Source: Mansonella perstans
Taxonomy: Eukaryota; Nematoda; Chromadorea; Rhabditida; Onchocercidae
NCBI GenBank assembly: GCA_037074765.1
Contig: JBAMDO010000300.1
Coordinates: 1-52,047 of the forward strand
Reading direction: 5' to 3'
Length of the DNA stretch: 52,047 nt
Made by a program: the position numbers and the translations under genes. The notes beneath the pieces were generated by a model, which did no database searches, was not told the origin of the DNA, and saw nothing but the letters and a program-made list of their open reading frames with translations. Positions 34,450 through 47,588 of the stretch are shown piece after piece; position 1 is the stretch's first letter; each line of letters starts with the position of its first letter.

Positions 34450-37400
34450 TTAGTAGGTAAGTGAACAGGGAATATAAAGAATATTGATTTTATTTTTATT
34501 CCGATCACTAGCTGGTTTCAAAATCCCCATGAATTCCAGTTCACCGATACAACGGAAGAGACGTAAAACTGGACTCGTGTCATTCAAATCCATCAAATAC
34601 TCCCGAAACTTTGCCAACCAACGGTGTATTGGAATGTCCTTGCATTCCAGTGAAAGATCTAGAAGTGATCGGTAAGCAGAACAAAGATCCATTTGAATTC
34701 CAATGCGCTGAAAAAAAATATTACTGTTAATCCTTAATCACTTAAACTGCACAGGTTTTTTTCACATATCACATATAAACACAAGATCAGTACGAAAATG
34801 AGAAACTCTTAATAAAAAAACAACAAACAAAATAATTCTTCTTCATCTTTGACTTTAAAAATTTCAAATTTTGAACATACCTGTTCGTTACGCAGTTTCG
34901 GTTGCAAAAATGCTTTTTCCAAATCCGCAGTAGTGCAAGGAATAACCAAATTTATCACGTCTTGTTGCCCTACAAGAAGTTTTTTCTCCAAACTTGGCAC
35001 TTTGTGGAAAATCCTTAGTGTCTTAGACATGATCTGAAAGGCATTAAGATTAATAAGATAAAAGACACATTTCCTTTTTAAAAAACCAAAAAAAAATGGT
35101 TCCTCGTACACATTATTAACTTTAACATACCTGCGTAAGTAATTTAATAAATCTCTGCCGATCATGAGAAACCACATCCAAGCGCTTCTTTAAAGCAATT
35201 TTATCCTAAATGACAAAATATTACAACTACGAATGGAAAATATTCCAGAAGAAAATGACAACTAACGATACAAAAAATAAAAGTCCAAAATTTTTTTATT
35301 TTTGTAACCATTTTTCATTTACTCGAATTTTAAAAAAGACAATGGACAATTGATCCAAATTGTATTTCTTGTGCAGTCACTGAGTGAAAAAGGCTCGAAT
35401 CCCTAAGTGCATTAAATAACTGTAAGATTTTCAGAAGTTAATGAATGTAAATTACTTCTTTATATGCCAAAAATTAAATTATACCCTCATTCGCTGTTGC
35501 ATTTCTTGCAGCGACAATCTTTTCTTACAAATACCAACAACTGTTGCTTCATGTTCCGATACTGCTTCTTTGTGCAGCGCAGTTTTCCTTTGATCAATTT
35601 CTCGTAAATCAACAAGCAATTTCTGCAGCATATTCCACGTTTTAATAAACATTTTTTAACCGCTCATCTCTGGCACATGCTGACCAAATAAGTTTAACCA
35701 TAACCCCTTAAAGTAAATAAAATACTTTTCTTTAATGCAAAGGAACTGAACAACCAGAGGAACCAGAGAAACTGAGTAATGACTATGTCGCTGAATAAAG
35801 CAACCATAACAGCAGAAGGACAGCTACCACTCATATCAATGTAATGTTTGTTAATTTTTAAAGAAAAACCTGCACTTCGCTGCCGTAACAGTTAGTTATT
35901 CGTCTGACCGAATTCCAGAGCTTTGATAAAGAGTCTATCATTTCTTCAACACTCCATGTTACCCAAATACTTTTCCATGTTCTGAAAATGCTCATAATGT
36001 CAAGTAAGTAACAAAATGGAATCATCATTTTGAATGCCTATCAAAATATTCTAAGTTCTATGCTCTCCATTTTCTTATTCCTTTTTGATTTCTGTTTTTT
36101 TCTTTTTCTTTTTTTTTAAATTTAATTAACCTAACTCTCAATACTAGTTCAAATTGATTTCTATTCAAAAGTTGCTAAACATAACTGAAAGGCAGAAATC
36201 ATTTTCCCTAAAGAAAGGTGAAATTTAACCTACGAATATGGTCCTCCTTTCTCAACGAAAAAATTCGGATTCGACTGTATCCAGCTATGTAATTCATATA
36301 CATTTTCTGCATGATATGGAAAACCAGTTGTAAACTCATGCAAAAGGTATAGAAAAGTGCTGTAAGATGCCAATACGGTTTTTTCCATCCCAACCTTCAA
36401 CAAAGTGATTTAATTTAGGTTTTCCAAAACTTTTTCGTGTTTCGCACCCAATCACCACACTATAGGAAACAACTCACATTCTCGCTGTTAACAGCTATAT
36501 CACTACCAAAATCTTCACATTCCAGCAATTTGTGCAGAAGCGTTATTTTGAGAATCCTCTTCACTTCAGAAACTGACAAGCTATCCCTCAGAAATCTTGC
36601 TCTAAGTTCTTTATGAAGTGTACCATCGACAATCATCTAAAACGCGATTCATAATGAAGCAATGCTGAAGTCATTACATTTCCAACTTTTCAAGCCCAAA
36701 AATCCAGGAACAAACATAGTTATCGGGTTTGATTGCGACAGCTTCACACATAGCTTGCAAGGCATACGTTGGCGTTGGCATATGAAAACAGTAAATGGTC
36801 AAATTCCAGAAGGTTTCCTGAGAAAAACGAGTAAAAACGGCATTGAAATCTACAGCTACTGTTACCACTAAAACAATTTTCCTTTCCCTGAAATGGTTCT
36901 TCAAACTGAAACAGCTTGTAAATACTTCACAAATACTCGACGAACTATTAATTAAAACTCAAATAAACACTAGCAATTTTAAATCATTATTTAACCAAAC
37001 TTCAAACCAAAAATATAATTATTTGGCGTAATAACTAACCATACTGGATCAGTGAGCACCGAAATTAAACCGTCCAAGTATGGACCTGCGGTAAAACATT
37101 CCATTTGTTTTAGTATTATGTATTTTTTGTGCTGAAAATGATTTAATAAACGAATATTAATTCAAACTCATTATGAGAAACGAAGTATGCAAAGTTAACT
37201 AACTACCCCCATTTTCCGGAGCATTTCGTGGAGATCGTACAACTGCATTATCTGCGATGGTGATATACAAATTGGTTTTATCTTCAATACACTAATTAAA
37301 GCCATCTCAAAATTATAATCATCTAATGTTTCGCATCGCACTACTGCCACTGGTATTCCTGAAATAAATTCTGAAAATTAATTTAGCACCCAAATGAAAT

Positions 37401-38194
37401 TTTGCTGTCAGTATGGAAATTAACAACGAATATTACTATAGCTCTTTGAGATAATTAAATTCAGTCAGTTCTGACAAGAAATGAACAAAATAGTAGATGA
37501 GATATGAAAGACTTTCTCTTTGTCTCGTGAAAAACATAATAAATGTGGATTTCCAAAAATAAACAAGAGGTCTTCCTGTACATGTATGACTGCTCTTTTA
37601 TGACAGAAAAATGAAGCAACAATGTAGATTTCTATCGTGATCTATAAGATCTGTAGCTTGAGTATGCAAGAAATTCTGTCCACTGACCGTTCAATCGATT
37701 GCTTCCAATTTTAATGGTATGAAAATTGTAAGTTATCTTTTTGTGATTTAAACTACTTGTATTAAATTCATTCTTGTCATTCTTAATTGTAGTAAAGGAG
37801 AAACATTATCATCGCTAGGAATTATTCATTCGCAATTTTGTCGAATTATTCAAAGAATTATTCATCCTTTATGAAAGGATTCCACGATGGTAAAAGTTAA
37901 GCTATAAGTGAATGTGTATGGGCTATTGAAACTTCAATAAAAGGTTAAATATAGAATGAGTTTAGTAACAAAATAACCTGATGGTCGCAACTTTTCTTCC
38001 CAATATGACTTTGTGAATGCAGCTACTTCAAGGACAACTTCCTCATAAAGTTTGTTAAGTTCACAATCAATTTGGAACATTAATTTGCTGCATTTAACAT
38101 TGAAATCGTTCAGGAATGTACCATTTTCGCGACCATCAACCGATTCACTTTCCAATATCTTCCGTTTACCTTTATGAAATGAGCAATACTCCAT
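34450..38194 (-). CDS. orc-3: Origin recognition complex subunit 3
   Basis: ORC3 is a structural subunit of the six-protein complex that marks replication origins. Exons 38194-37978, 37358-37207, 37131-37040, 36887-36716, 36636-36478, 36394-36234, 35981-35870, 35622-35485, 35205-35131, 35033-34881 and 34707-34450 join without a frame break to 562 aa, shorter than human ORC3 (about 710). The start resembles the ORC3 N-terminus (MEYCSFHKGKRK). A strand followed by an acidic-type position, RKIVLVVTVAVDFNAVF, sits where ORC3 has its degenerate Walker B-like VVVLxDFExF. The C-terminus has MDLCSAYRSLLDLSLECKD, HRWLAKF and RCIGELEFMGILKP, which correspond to the ORC winged-helix end ELELLGFIKP. Most regions between are diverged. 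An acceptor 12 bases before the start suggests trans-splicing. Confidence 0.88.
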
Positions 38195-38206
38195 CAGTTG
38201 AACACA

Positions 38207-38217
38207 CTGAAAACAAA
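38207..38217 (-). promoter_or_regulatory. Probable spliced-leader acceptor of orc-3
   Basis: TTTGTTTTCAG on the - strand ends 12 bases before the chosen ATG (38194). It could also close an intron after an unseen upstream exon. Confidence 0.45.
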
Positions 38218-41200
38218 TTTTCCATTTCGTGTAAAACATTCAAAATAAAATGTGAATTATTCCGTCACGTGTATTACTACGTATTGAAACTTAAGTCAAA
38301 GCATAAAGTAGAATTAATGAGGAGTGCTTTTTTCCATAATAGTAAATATTTGCTGGATAAGATAATGTTTGCTTTCACTTAATTACTAATTACCAATCAC
38401 TTGCTCGAATATTTGATCGTATGAAGCAATGAGGATAGAATAGGAATTGTATAATTGCAAACCATTTCTAAACAAGTGAAAAAGACATATGATGATGCAA
38501 GTGCAGTAAGAAGAAAGAGAAGACCAATACTGATACTGCATAAGCAAGACACAAATGCAGCTAATATCACAGAAACTAAAATCAATGAAGCACAAACCAT
38601 TTAAATTTGGCCATCAAAAGAATGGACAATAGGGCTACTAACGTCAAATTCATTTAAAAAAAAAAAAAAACTGATTCAAATTGAAAAACCTAAAAAAAAA
38701 AATTTGTGCAATTAATGCAGGAAAAAAAAGATTAAAGGATAGATGGAGGATACATATCATGTAAACTATCCTACTACTTTATATACATATACATTCAACC
38801 ACTTCAAATGTGCCCTAAAATGTTAATCGATTCGCACTATTCAAATAATACATCGTTATTTCTTTAATTAAATCCTAAAATATCTATGAATCATAAAATG
38901 ATTTAAATTCATCAGGTACGAATAATGTTATTGTTGATACAGCTTTAATCTTTACATGAATCGATCGATAAAATGAAAGTACAGCAATCTCTTCAAATAT
39001 CTATGAAGTTAATGAAATTTTCAGTTAATGAAATTAAAATTAATGAAATTTTCAGCTTAATTATAATGATTTGCTACAATGTATTCAGTTGAAAAGGCTA
39101 CAATACCATCCCAATTTTTTAAATGAAAAAGCTAATGGTCATTCATTAAAAGATGACCAAAGATGACCATAATAACTCTCTCTCTCTCTCTATCCTATTA
39201 TTACAATTTCCCATAACATCAATAATTACAATTCGAAAAATGGAAATATGAATAAAATTCGAAAAATGGTACTGAGTAATGAACAACACATTTTAGCAGG
39301 AAAAATAACACAGAATACTCACATTTGGATATTGGAAAAAAGCAAAATTACATTTGTAAATGACAGAAAAAAAAATTGTAATTTGATAAAGAGATAATGA
39401 TGGTAATTGTGAGAGTATGTTTTAATTAAAGTACAGATAATTTAATTTTTCAAAATGATCTCCGATTCAAATTACAAGCACAAACTATGTTCGTCTCTTT
39501 GTATTGCTCGGCGGATATTGATTAATTACTCCTGGTTGGAGGTATGAAACAGGTATGTGATTTCGAATACAAAAATAATTTGAAGATGCAAGGATCCTTT
39601 TTCAAGCAATTTGGTTTATTCCAACTATTATAATTAATGAAAAAGTGAAGCAATATCAAAAAATGGACTTCACAGTTATTTTATCCATTGAAATTGGGTA
39701 AAAGTTCATAAAAGTTTTTCATGATATAAGTTATCCTGTTTGCAGCATTTTTTTTGTTTATCGCATATTTTTGATCATGTTGAGATTAATTTCAGGATGC
39801 CTGCATATAAGTATTAACTCTTAGCTCGTCCTTTTTAGCCAATGTAACTGAAAGAAAATTATAAAGATAGTTTATTGTTTAAAATTAATGAAAATAACGA
39901 GGTCCTGGAACGAAACATATTGTATCATCAATGGCTGAAATGAATCAATTATGTTGTAGCTATCATTCAAATTCTTGAGACATTCCTGCAACCTTATCAA
40001 GAATTCAACTTTATTTGTAAATAACCATTCATATTTTCAGTAATTCATTTACATTCATTGTCTCACCAATTTTTCTAGAGTACTGAAATTGACTATTATT
40101 ATTTATATAAAACAAAAATAGATTTCCTGTAGTTTTTTGAAGTTTTCAAGTAGATGATAGTTATAAATAGTGATAATATCTTCCACTCTTTTCCTTCCTT
40201 TTTTTTTGTTCTTTTCATTTTTTATATTGTTAATTCATTTTACTTGTGGTAAATTAGCATACAATTATATTTTAGATGGTTTTCAGGAATTATTCAACAT
40301 TTGTTCCCGTACCGAACATATTTTTTTTCCTTTTTTCCTCTCTTTGATCTTTATTTTTTTGTTGTTTTTGCACCATATAGTAATTTCAAAAAAGTTATGG
40401 AATAAATAATGTTTTAATGGGACACAGAAATTTTTCGCTCTATCCTGTAAATTTTTTAAGATTTATCATTTTCCTTTTTATAAAAATTAAAATTTAAAGC
40501 ATCAAACTACTGAAAACGCTTCTTGAGAAAAATATAAATCACTCTGATCCAAAATAATTTCTAATTTCAAACGGATATTCTACAAGCAAATTTTGCATCT
40601 TTTATTAAATTTTTGATTAATCATGACTAAAAAATTTTAGTCAACTATTTTTTGTAAAAAAAAAAATTTATATCGATCATATGATGCAAAAAATGAATAT
40701 TTTGTTTATCATTTCAATGTTCTTCATTATTGATTTATTTGCAGTATTCATTGCTGTATTCATAATGTTCTTCCATTGATATTGATTGCTGTTGATGGAT
40801 TTCTACTGGAGTGTTCATTTAATTAAGTCTCGAGTGTTCATTTAATTAAGTCTCGAATGTTCATTTAATTAAGCTATGTATGTTACCAAAATAAGAAATG
40901 CAGAAACTGCGCTATAATCCTGAAAATAATAGCTTCTCTTAGCAAGTCTCATCTTTAATCCGTTGTAATTATGGGTCAAGCACCTAAATCCTTCCAACTC
41001 ATTTGTATTTCCTTCTTAAGATATCAGTTGCATTTATAATGATAGTTCCTCTTTGCCAAATATGTTTAAATCTCTCGGAAGCAAATAGCCCAATCGGAAT
41101 CAATCAAGACTTCATTTCAGCAATTTTTTAAATGTATGTTATCATCATAAAATTACTTATGAAGATAAAACATTTTACAATTCCTTATTGCACAATTAAC

Positions 41201-41459
41201 TCGTAATATTTTTTGTTCCAAAGCAATAATTTTATTTCTCCGGCATATGGAAAAGGATTACGTTGTAAATGTTTGAGGCTTTCCAGTTTATTATCAGTCC
41301 CTAAAATCATATCTATGCAACTACCAATGTCTGACCCTTTATCCAAACATCTACCAATTTTGTAAGACTATATTGCAAAACTTTGTAGAAAACTTCATAG
41401 AGTAAAGTTCTTGCTACCTATATCACATACGAATACTAGCCACTGTAAGGAAGTCTTAG
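38218..41459. other. Intergenic, low-complexity AT-rich
   Basis: About 3.2 kb without a supported gene. It contains poly(A) tracts at 38658-38670 and 38692-38701, a CT microsatellite at about 39177-39190, and three 23-bp tandem units at 40811-40876. A T-rich 79-codon frame at 40170-40409 is compositional noise. Confidence 0.55.
40811..40876. repeat. Three-unit 23-bp tandem repeat
   Basis: The unit GTGTTCATTTAATTAAGTCT plus CGA is repeated twice (40811-40833, 40834-40856), with a third, partly degenerate copy to 40876. Its sequence is unrelated to the 23-bp array at 1-735. Confidence 0.92.
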
Positions 41460-41738
41460 AAAGATTGGCTTTTTCAATTTTCATTTCATCATTATTTTCT
41501 GCTCCCAGATTTTTTCTTCTGCGAGTTCTCCCATACTGACGGAATTACCGATGATCTAAGCGAACGGCTCTCGAGAAGCCTTTCCTGGAAATATATAAGT
41601 CAACAAGAGCTACTAGAAATATCCAATCCGATTACTGCAACGGTTGCCAGTATGAGGAATGATTTCCCATTTTCTGATTGTGAATCTTTAAAATTTTATT
41701 TAAACAGATTACAAAGTCAATTGCAAGGAAACCGCTAG
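41460..41738 (+). pseudogene. Orphan coding-like island, possible exon or retroelement relic
   Basis: A frame of 92 codons without a stop runs from 41460 to the TAG at 41736-41738 in otherwise AT-rich intergenic DNA. Its composition is coding-like: it includes SHTDGITDDLSERLSRSLSW, then QQELLEISNPITATVASM and FYLNRLQSQL. A CCAG acceptor-like site lies near 41513 and a GTAAGG donor overlaps the TAG, so an exon of about 41514-41737 is possible. A further island at about 41766-41866 contains a CSYC motif. I do not recognise the family; a decayed retroelement gag region or an unannotated + strand gene are both open. Confidence 0.35.
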
Positions 41739-42779
41739 TAAGGCCAGACCACTAAGTTAAAAAACCCAAAAGAGGATCAGTATTCTGTTTACCCTAAATG
41801 CTCATATTGCGCGATCAAGATTGGGAAAAGATGGGAAGTGTTCCTGATGTTCCGCGAATAACTCCAACTTTTTCTTATTTCTCTCATCAATAAATATGTC
41901 CATATGCATTCTCACTGCACATCCATATCGCCACTTTTGCCTAACAGAACTGATAATTCCACCTAGCAATTTTTTTTATCAACAGTTACTTACAGAATAG
42001 CTAATACATCCCATTAAAATTTCTTCATATCTCTTTGAAAGTCGCTTTTTCCATTGCAAGTTAGTCGGTAAGCAATTTACGTAACAATAGTATCGATCAA
42101 ACTACCGATTCTAGCTTTGCATATAGTTAAAACAGTAGCCAGTATCGCAAATTTCTCCAAGAGGCTTCAACTAAATACTGTTCACGATATTTTTATAAAT
42201 TAATACTTTGGCAGCAACAAAGTGTACTGTACAAAATAGAAAGGCAATAATTTAAACCCATCTTATTTTCGAATAATAACTAAATTTAATGAAATATAAT
42301 TTTTAAAAATAGCAGTGTACAAAAATATGGAAACATCCACCAGCGCCTTGTGTTAAAAGTTGAGATTACAATGTACAAAAAATTTAAAATTAAATACAAT
42401 TAAAAACATGTTTTATCACTTTATGAAATCTTTTCATCGTTCAAAATTAACAAATGTAAAAATTCACTCCGAGTTATTTCTAATAATTAACAGTGACCAG
42501 AAAGATTAATCTAAAAGCAATCTTTTAATTTAATTTCACTGCCTAAACATGTACACTAGGAGAGCACAATTCAATGGAATTTCCTTTATTACTGCGGTGA
42601 CAAATCTTTTATTCCAGATAAAAAATAAGCAGGATTTTCAAAAAAAAAAAGAATCCTTGAAATGTTTTCCAACATAAAAAAATTAAAAGTGCAAAAGGAA
42701 TTAAAACGAAATGGTATAAAATGGAACTAGGAAAAATGAAAATACAAATAGAGATGAAAAGTGTGAAACAAAATTAAGA
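41739..42779. other. Intergenic, no complete gene seen
   Basis: Apart from the weak island with a CSYC motif at about 41766-41866, nothing is supported in this 1.0-kb stretch. Confidence 0.5.
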
Positions 42780-45700
42780 TCAATAAGTTTCATAATACTC
42801 TTCACCTGTTTCCACTTCTCCAGCTGTTTCAACTTGACCCTCGTCTACAACATAAACATTTTCGTACTCATCAGAGGTACGCAACGATACATGTCTGTAA
42901 TATACCGTATCTTCATCGTAATCTTCAGTGTCGTATGTCTGCCGCCTGACTCGACTGCTTGTCTGAAACATTGTAATGTTAAATAGCGAATTTGAAAACG
43001 AATGATACTGAAATCTAAATTTAAAAATGGAAACTACAATAATGTGCATTTTGAAAAACTAATTTATCAGATTTTTTTTTATTCTTCAGAAGATATGAAA
43101 ATCGCGCAGCAGCTGTTTGCAAAATGATCAAGAACAAGAATTTTCAAACTGGTATGATCTTTGCGACAGAATTTTAATTCGACAAGCTCAACCGAAACTT
43201 AAACACATCGTATGAATTATTGAAAATGAAAAGCAGAAACTTGCCGAATCAGTGCGCACTCTTTCCGGTATATTTGCAAAAGATGGCAGCCATTGCGCAT
43301 AACGCGAACCTGGTCCACGACGTTGAAATTTTTGTACAACATCAGGGTCACCCTCTTTAATTTGTATCATCATACTATTCAAGTTTGAAATTGAATTTTG
43401 CGTTGTACGAAGCTGAAAAAAATTGAGCAATGGCCCAAATACTTTAGAGAAAAAGTTTAAATAATTCAGGACGATGTCATAAAACCATAAAAATTCAAAC
43501 TAAACTTACTGCTCTCAACACCATATCCATTGTCTCATCATTTAAACGATAAAGTTGCTCCGATACATTGTCAAACAAGAATGAACAAAGTCGATCAATG
43601 TTTTTCATCCTTATGTCAATTTCATCAGAATTTGGATGAAGTGGTCCATAGCGTTGTTCTAGCGCAATTTCGCTTTCCCCCCGACGGGCTCTGCTCTAAA
43701 TCAAATATAAACCAAAATACCCATTAAAAATATATTAGACAGTAAGCTCATTATCTAGCTTACATAATCTACAATTCAGGATTCATGACACCAAATATTA
43801 TTTAAAACCTGTTTAACTTCCGATAACCACCGAATAAAGTTTGAAATCTTCTTTGCGAAATATGTGAAGCATTATTCAAATTAGACGTCAGGGAAATTTT
43901 TAGTTACGAGACAGTATAAGCATAAATTAAAAATATGAAAACAGTCAATTTATTATGATAACATACTTCATCAAATCCACTCGGATTATCGTTATCAACA
44001 TTAACAAAACTACCATCATCGCTTCCAGTGCTTTTCCTATGATCTGCAATCGACATCTGATAAATTCTGATATTCGCAAAGATTAGTAAAATCTTGATAA
44101 ATGATGTGACTTTTATGGTTCAGCTTAAAATTCAAAAAAAAGAAAGACTAACCCTGCAGATCTACTGGAACATTTCTGTGCGGCATACCTCTGCAATTAC
44201 CTGGACTTCAAACAAAACTATCAATTTTTAAAGGAAGAAGCAACAATTTTTAAAGACTTCCATAATAATAGGGAAAAATGATATGAAACAAAGTCTAGGA
44301 AGAATGCTGTAAAGATACGAAAACCAAAACGTACCTCTTGGGACGTGTAAGTCTAACACGTGCCGATACTTTTTCAGAACTGGTAGCTGGAAAAACAAAC
44401 CTAGGATCTAGCGCATGGCCGAAATGGGTTAACTGTCCATTTACTTCGATAGATCTGTAACAGGCCATTGTAACACTCCAATTCTATAGGAAATAAATAA
44501 AAAAACTTCCAGTATTTTAAATTTTTTAAAAATGTAGAAAATGATATATATGGTTCCTTACCCATCGTCACACTCTGTATAAAATAAATGGGCAGGGCAC
44601 ATTGCACCAATTTTGGCAGTACCTTTTCGAGGACGATTACGCAACGAACCTCCCTTGCTCACTCTATAATTTCAATTTTTTTTTTAAATTAAAGGATATA
44701 ATCGTTAATTTTAAACAATAAATTTAGTAAAATTTTTTGTTAAAATGCAACCACCAAAAAGCTTATCGCAAATAACAAAAGATCGAATGTCTCTTTCTCC
44801 ATAAATTTCCTATAAACAAACACATTTATCCGTATGTCTGAACAAATCACCTTATCGCTCCAGAACGATTACAATATAACTGTCGCTTATTTTCCGATTT
44901 CCTATGCAAAACAAATCCCATATTTCGAGTAACGGCTAAATCGTCCAAATAATTCTGAAAACGGAATTCTTTTCAAACTGGTAATATAGAACTTTTTTTT
45001 TGCAACTGGAAGCTCTTCCCTTTTTTCGATCGGATGCATTTTTCCCTTCTTAATGTCCTTCATTTTCCTATCTAAATTGTTCAATATGGCATGAGACTAA
45101 AAATACTTAAATAACAAAAAAAAAGTAGAAGAAAAACAAGCCTGAAATTCTCCAGTATTTTTGAATTTTCTTTTCACGTATTGTAGCTTGATACCGTGCT
45201 CATCAGCGATATGTTCATTCAATGTATGGATTGTTGTGGCACGATGCTCACAACCGGGACATTTAACAGAAGCCTAGAAAAGCATTATTTTGTACGAAAA
45301 ATTCAATATAAACTGTTTAGATGCCAAAACAGCGCAAGAAAAAAACAAAGTATCTTTAATAAAGGACCAGACTACTGCAATTCATAATTTCAAAGAAAGA
45401 GGAAAAATAATAGTGTCTTTCGCATATTTGGAAAATATTTTTCTAAAGATTTAGTCAGAAAATAACATACACGTATAACAACCCGGTGTACTTTGAAACG
45501 ATGAGCATTCATGCTATTATGATTTGCGAAGTAACGATTACAACGATCACACTGTAGCTTTCTTTTTTGTCCACCTGCAGATTTCTGACTTTCATCCTTC
45601 TTCATACTCTCTTCGGCATTCTGCAAATGAAACGTTTTGTGATCTCTAGAATAGGCACGTGCTTTTTCCTAAAACAATCTACAATTCAATACTTCTCGAT

Positions 45701-47588
45701 TTATAGAATTTAACATAGGAGATTATACTAAAATTAAATTCTTGAAAGCGGTAAAAATGAGCATTACGGTCTATTCCTTTCAAATCGAAGATAGAATCAA
45801 GTATCAGTGGAAAATACTTGGCTATATCATAACATAACTTTTCCTGCAATTTCCCTTATCTCATTTACGTAAGAAATATAGAACTACCAATAGATGAGCA
45901 ACTATCTTTTCTCATTTTATTTCAGAAAAACGGCGAAAAATCAAAAATATGTATACAACTAGAACTGCAATAGCAAAATCCAAATATTGCATTAATCAAC
46001 TTACTTCATTATGTCTTTCTTCTTCCTCGCGTCCTTCAACATCAACCATCTCTTCGTCATCGAAAAACTCATTTTCATTATCATCTTCTCCTTCTTCATT
46101 CGTTTCTTCTTGGCCTTCGGACAAATTCCCATCGAAACTTCTCTTAAAATTAGTGATGGTTAATGATCTCTCGCAAAATATTCAAAATTTTGAAGTGGAA
46201 CACGTCTTGATTATCAGCACAAAATTTGAAAACCACATAACTTTTGGAAATTTCCTAAACAAGTAAATCTGGGAATGAAAACTAATTCCGAAATTGACTA
46301 ACACTGTCGCAACATGAGTTTCACCTTTCGCATGCTAGCTGAATGGATCCTTTGTGATCTTTCTCCTTCTTCTGACTCTTTGGCTTCTGGTTCAAAACCC
46401 GAAATGTCGGATGAATTTAGACGCGGAGCATCTCGACTCGTTTCATTAATATAATCTCCATATCGTTGTGGAGCCTTGTGAGCACGTTTAGGCCTTCTAC
46501 TGCGTTCACTTTCAATACCTGAAGGAAACTGAACTAAATAAATGTGCGGTGTCATAATCAGTAGAAAAATTCCGAGAACTCTCTAACAACTTTGCACTAT
46601 AATTCATTTTTTGCAACCGTACAGCTCAAACTAATAAGCTTACTTTCATCATCACTAGTAGGTTCGGATTTCAGATCTTTCCGCGTACTCCTTGTAGTCA
46701 TTTGTCTGGAATCAGCTGAACTGACACTATTCTGAAAAAAACAAACTCTCCAGCAGCGATTGAATTTAAACCATTATTCCTAAAGTTAAGGAAGTCTGAG
46801 TACTCTTTCATTATTTGAGACTTTTTAACTATCTGTAACAGCTAAAATAGATTTTTTGTCTATTAACTGAGTACATTCTACTAGACAGTAGCAATCTGGA
46901 ATGAAAACCTTATTTTTCTTCGTTACGGGCTGAATAATTCGTCGTTTGCGAATACGTGGAACTTGCGGTGGAGTGCTTTTCTTTACACATTTTCGCAGTG
47001 TCTCAAAAGCAAATCGAAAATCAGGTTTTGAGGGATTTTCCACTGGTTCCAGTTTTACCAATCTTGGCTTCTCTCCCGGTGTGTTAGATTTCATCAACAT
47101 CATAACTTTAGCATGTGGAGGAATAGTTGCACGAGTAGTGAACGATGAACCAGGACGATATGTATCATATGATCCGGCACTACTTTCCATTGCTTAAATA
47201 GAAATTAAATGTCGTATGAAATTAAGAGAAATCATGATTAATTGCTGCTTAATCCAGCAAATGAATTAACCTTTAATAATTTACAATGATAACGTACCTT
47301 TTAATAATTTTAGTACTTTTTAACAATTTACAATGATAACATGCTATTTAATTTTCTACATGTTTGATACTTACAAGGATTGATACTATCACTTTCATCG
47401 ATTGTTTCATAAACTTCACAAACAGGTGGTCCATCACTATAAGTATCATCACCCGTTGTTTGATTCCGTTCAATATGTGATCCATTTGCGGGATCCACAG
47501 TTTCGTAAAGGTAATTCTCTTCCATTACCATACTCTCTAACTCTCCTCTTATCACTTCTTTCTCGATTGTCTCACTTGCCTGTTGCAT
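42780..47588 (-). CDS. Unassigned protein: two C2H2 fingers plus a WRKY-GCM1/FLYWCH-like zinc domain
   Basis: Fifteen exons on the - strand join in phase to about 725 aa: 47588-47375, 47192-46882, 46731-46644, 46518-46325, 46142-46005, 45620-45483, 45273-45142, 44954-44851, 44663-44562, 44454-44335, 44190-44153, 44043-43967, 43695-43510, 43412-43260 and 42962-42780. The N-terminus is acidic (EENYLYETVDPANGS, CEVYETID), then basic (KRRIIQPVTKK), then a strongly acidic stretch. Two C2H2 fingers follow, each C-x2-C-x12-H-x4-H: CDRCNRYFANHNSMNAHRF and CPGCEHRATTIHTLNEHIAD. Next is a domain with YCNRSG, GTAKIGAMCPAHL and THFGHAL, which fits the Cys-Cys-His-x2-His plan of the WRKY-GCM1/FLYWCH fold often found in Mutator-type transposases. 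The C-terminus is Tyr/Glu/Val-rich. A nuclear DNA-binding role is inferred. The penultimate donor (43259) is the least certain join. Confidence 0.78.

Noticed and set aside
35385..35405. tRNA T-loop-like GCTCGAATCCC
   Set aside because: No acceptor stem or other arms could be formed around it.
36674..36715. Longer version of orc-3 exon 4 running to 36674
   Set aside because: The later GTAATG donor gives an in-frame stop after joining; GTTTGT at 36715 keeps phase with the next exon.
40170..40409. 79-codon + strand frame rich in Phe and Leu
   Set aside because: Translation of T-rich low-complexity sequence.
46946..47197. 83-codon + strand frame inside the zinc-finger gene
   Set aside because: Antisense to a well-supported - strand exon.
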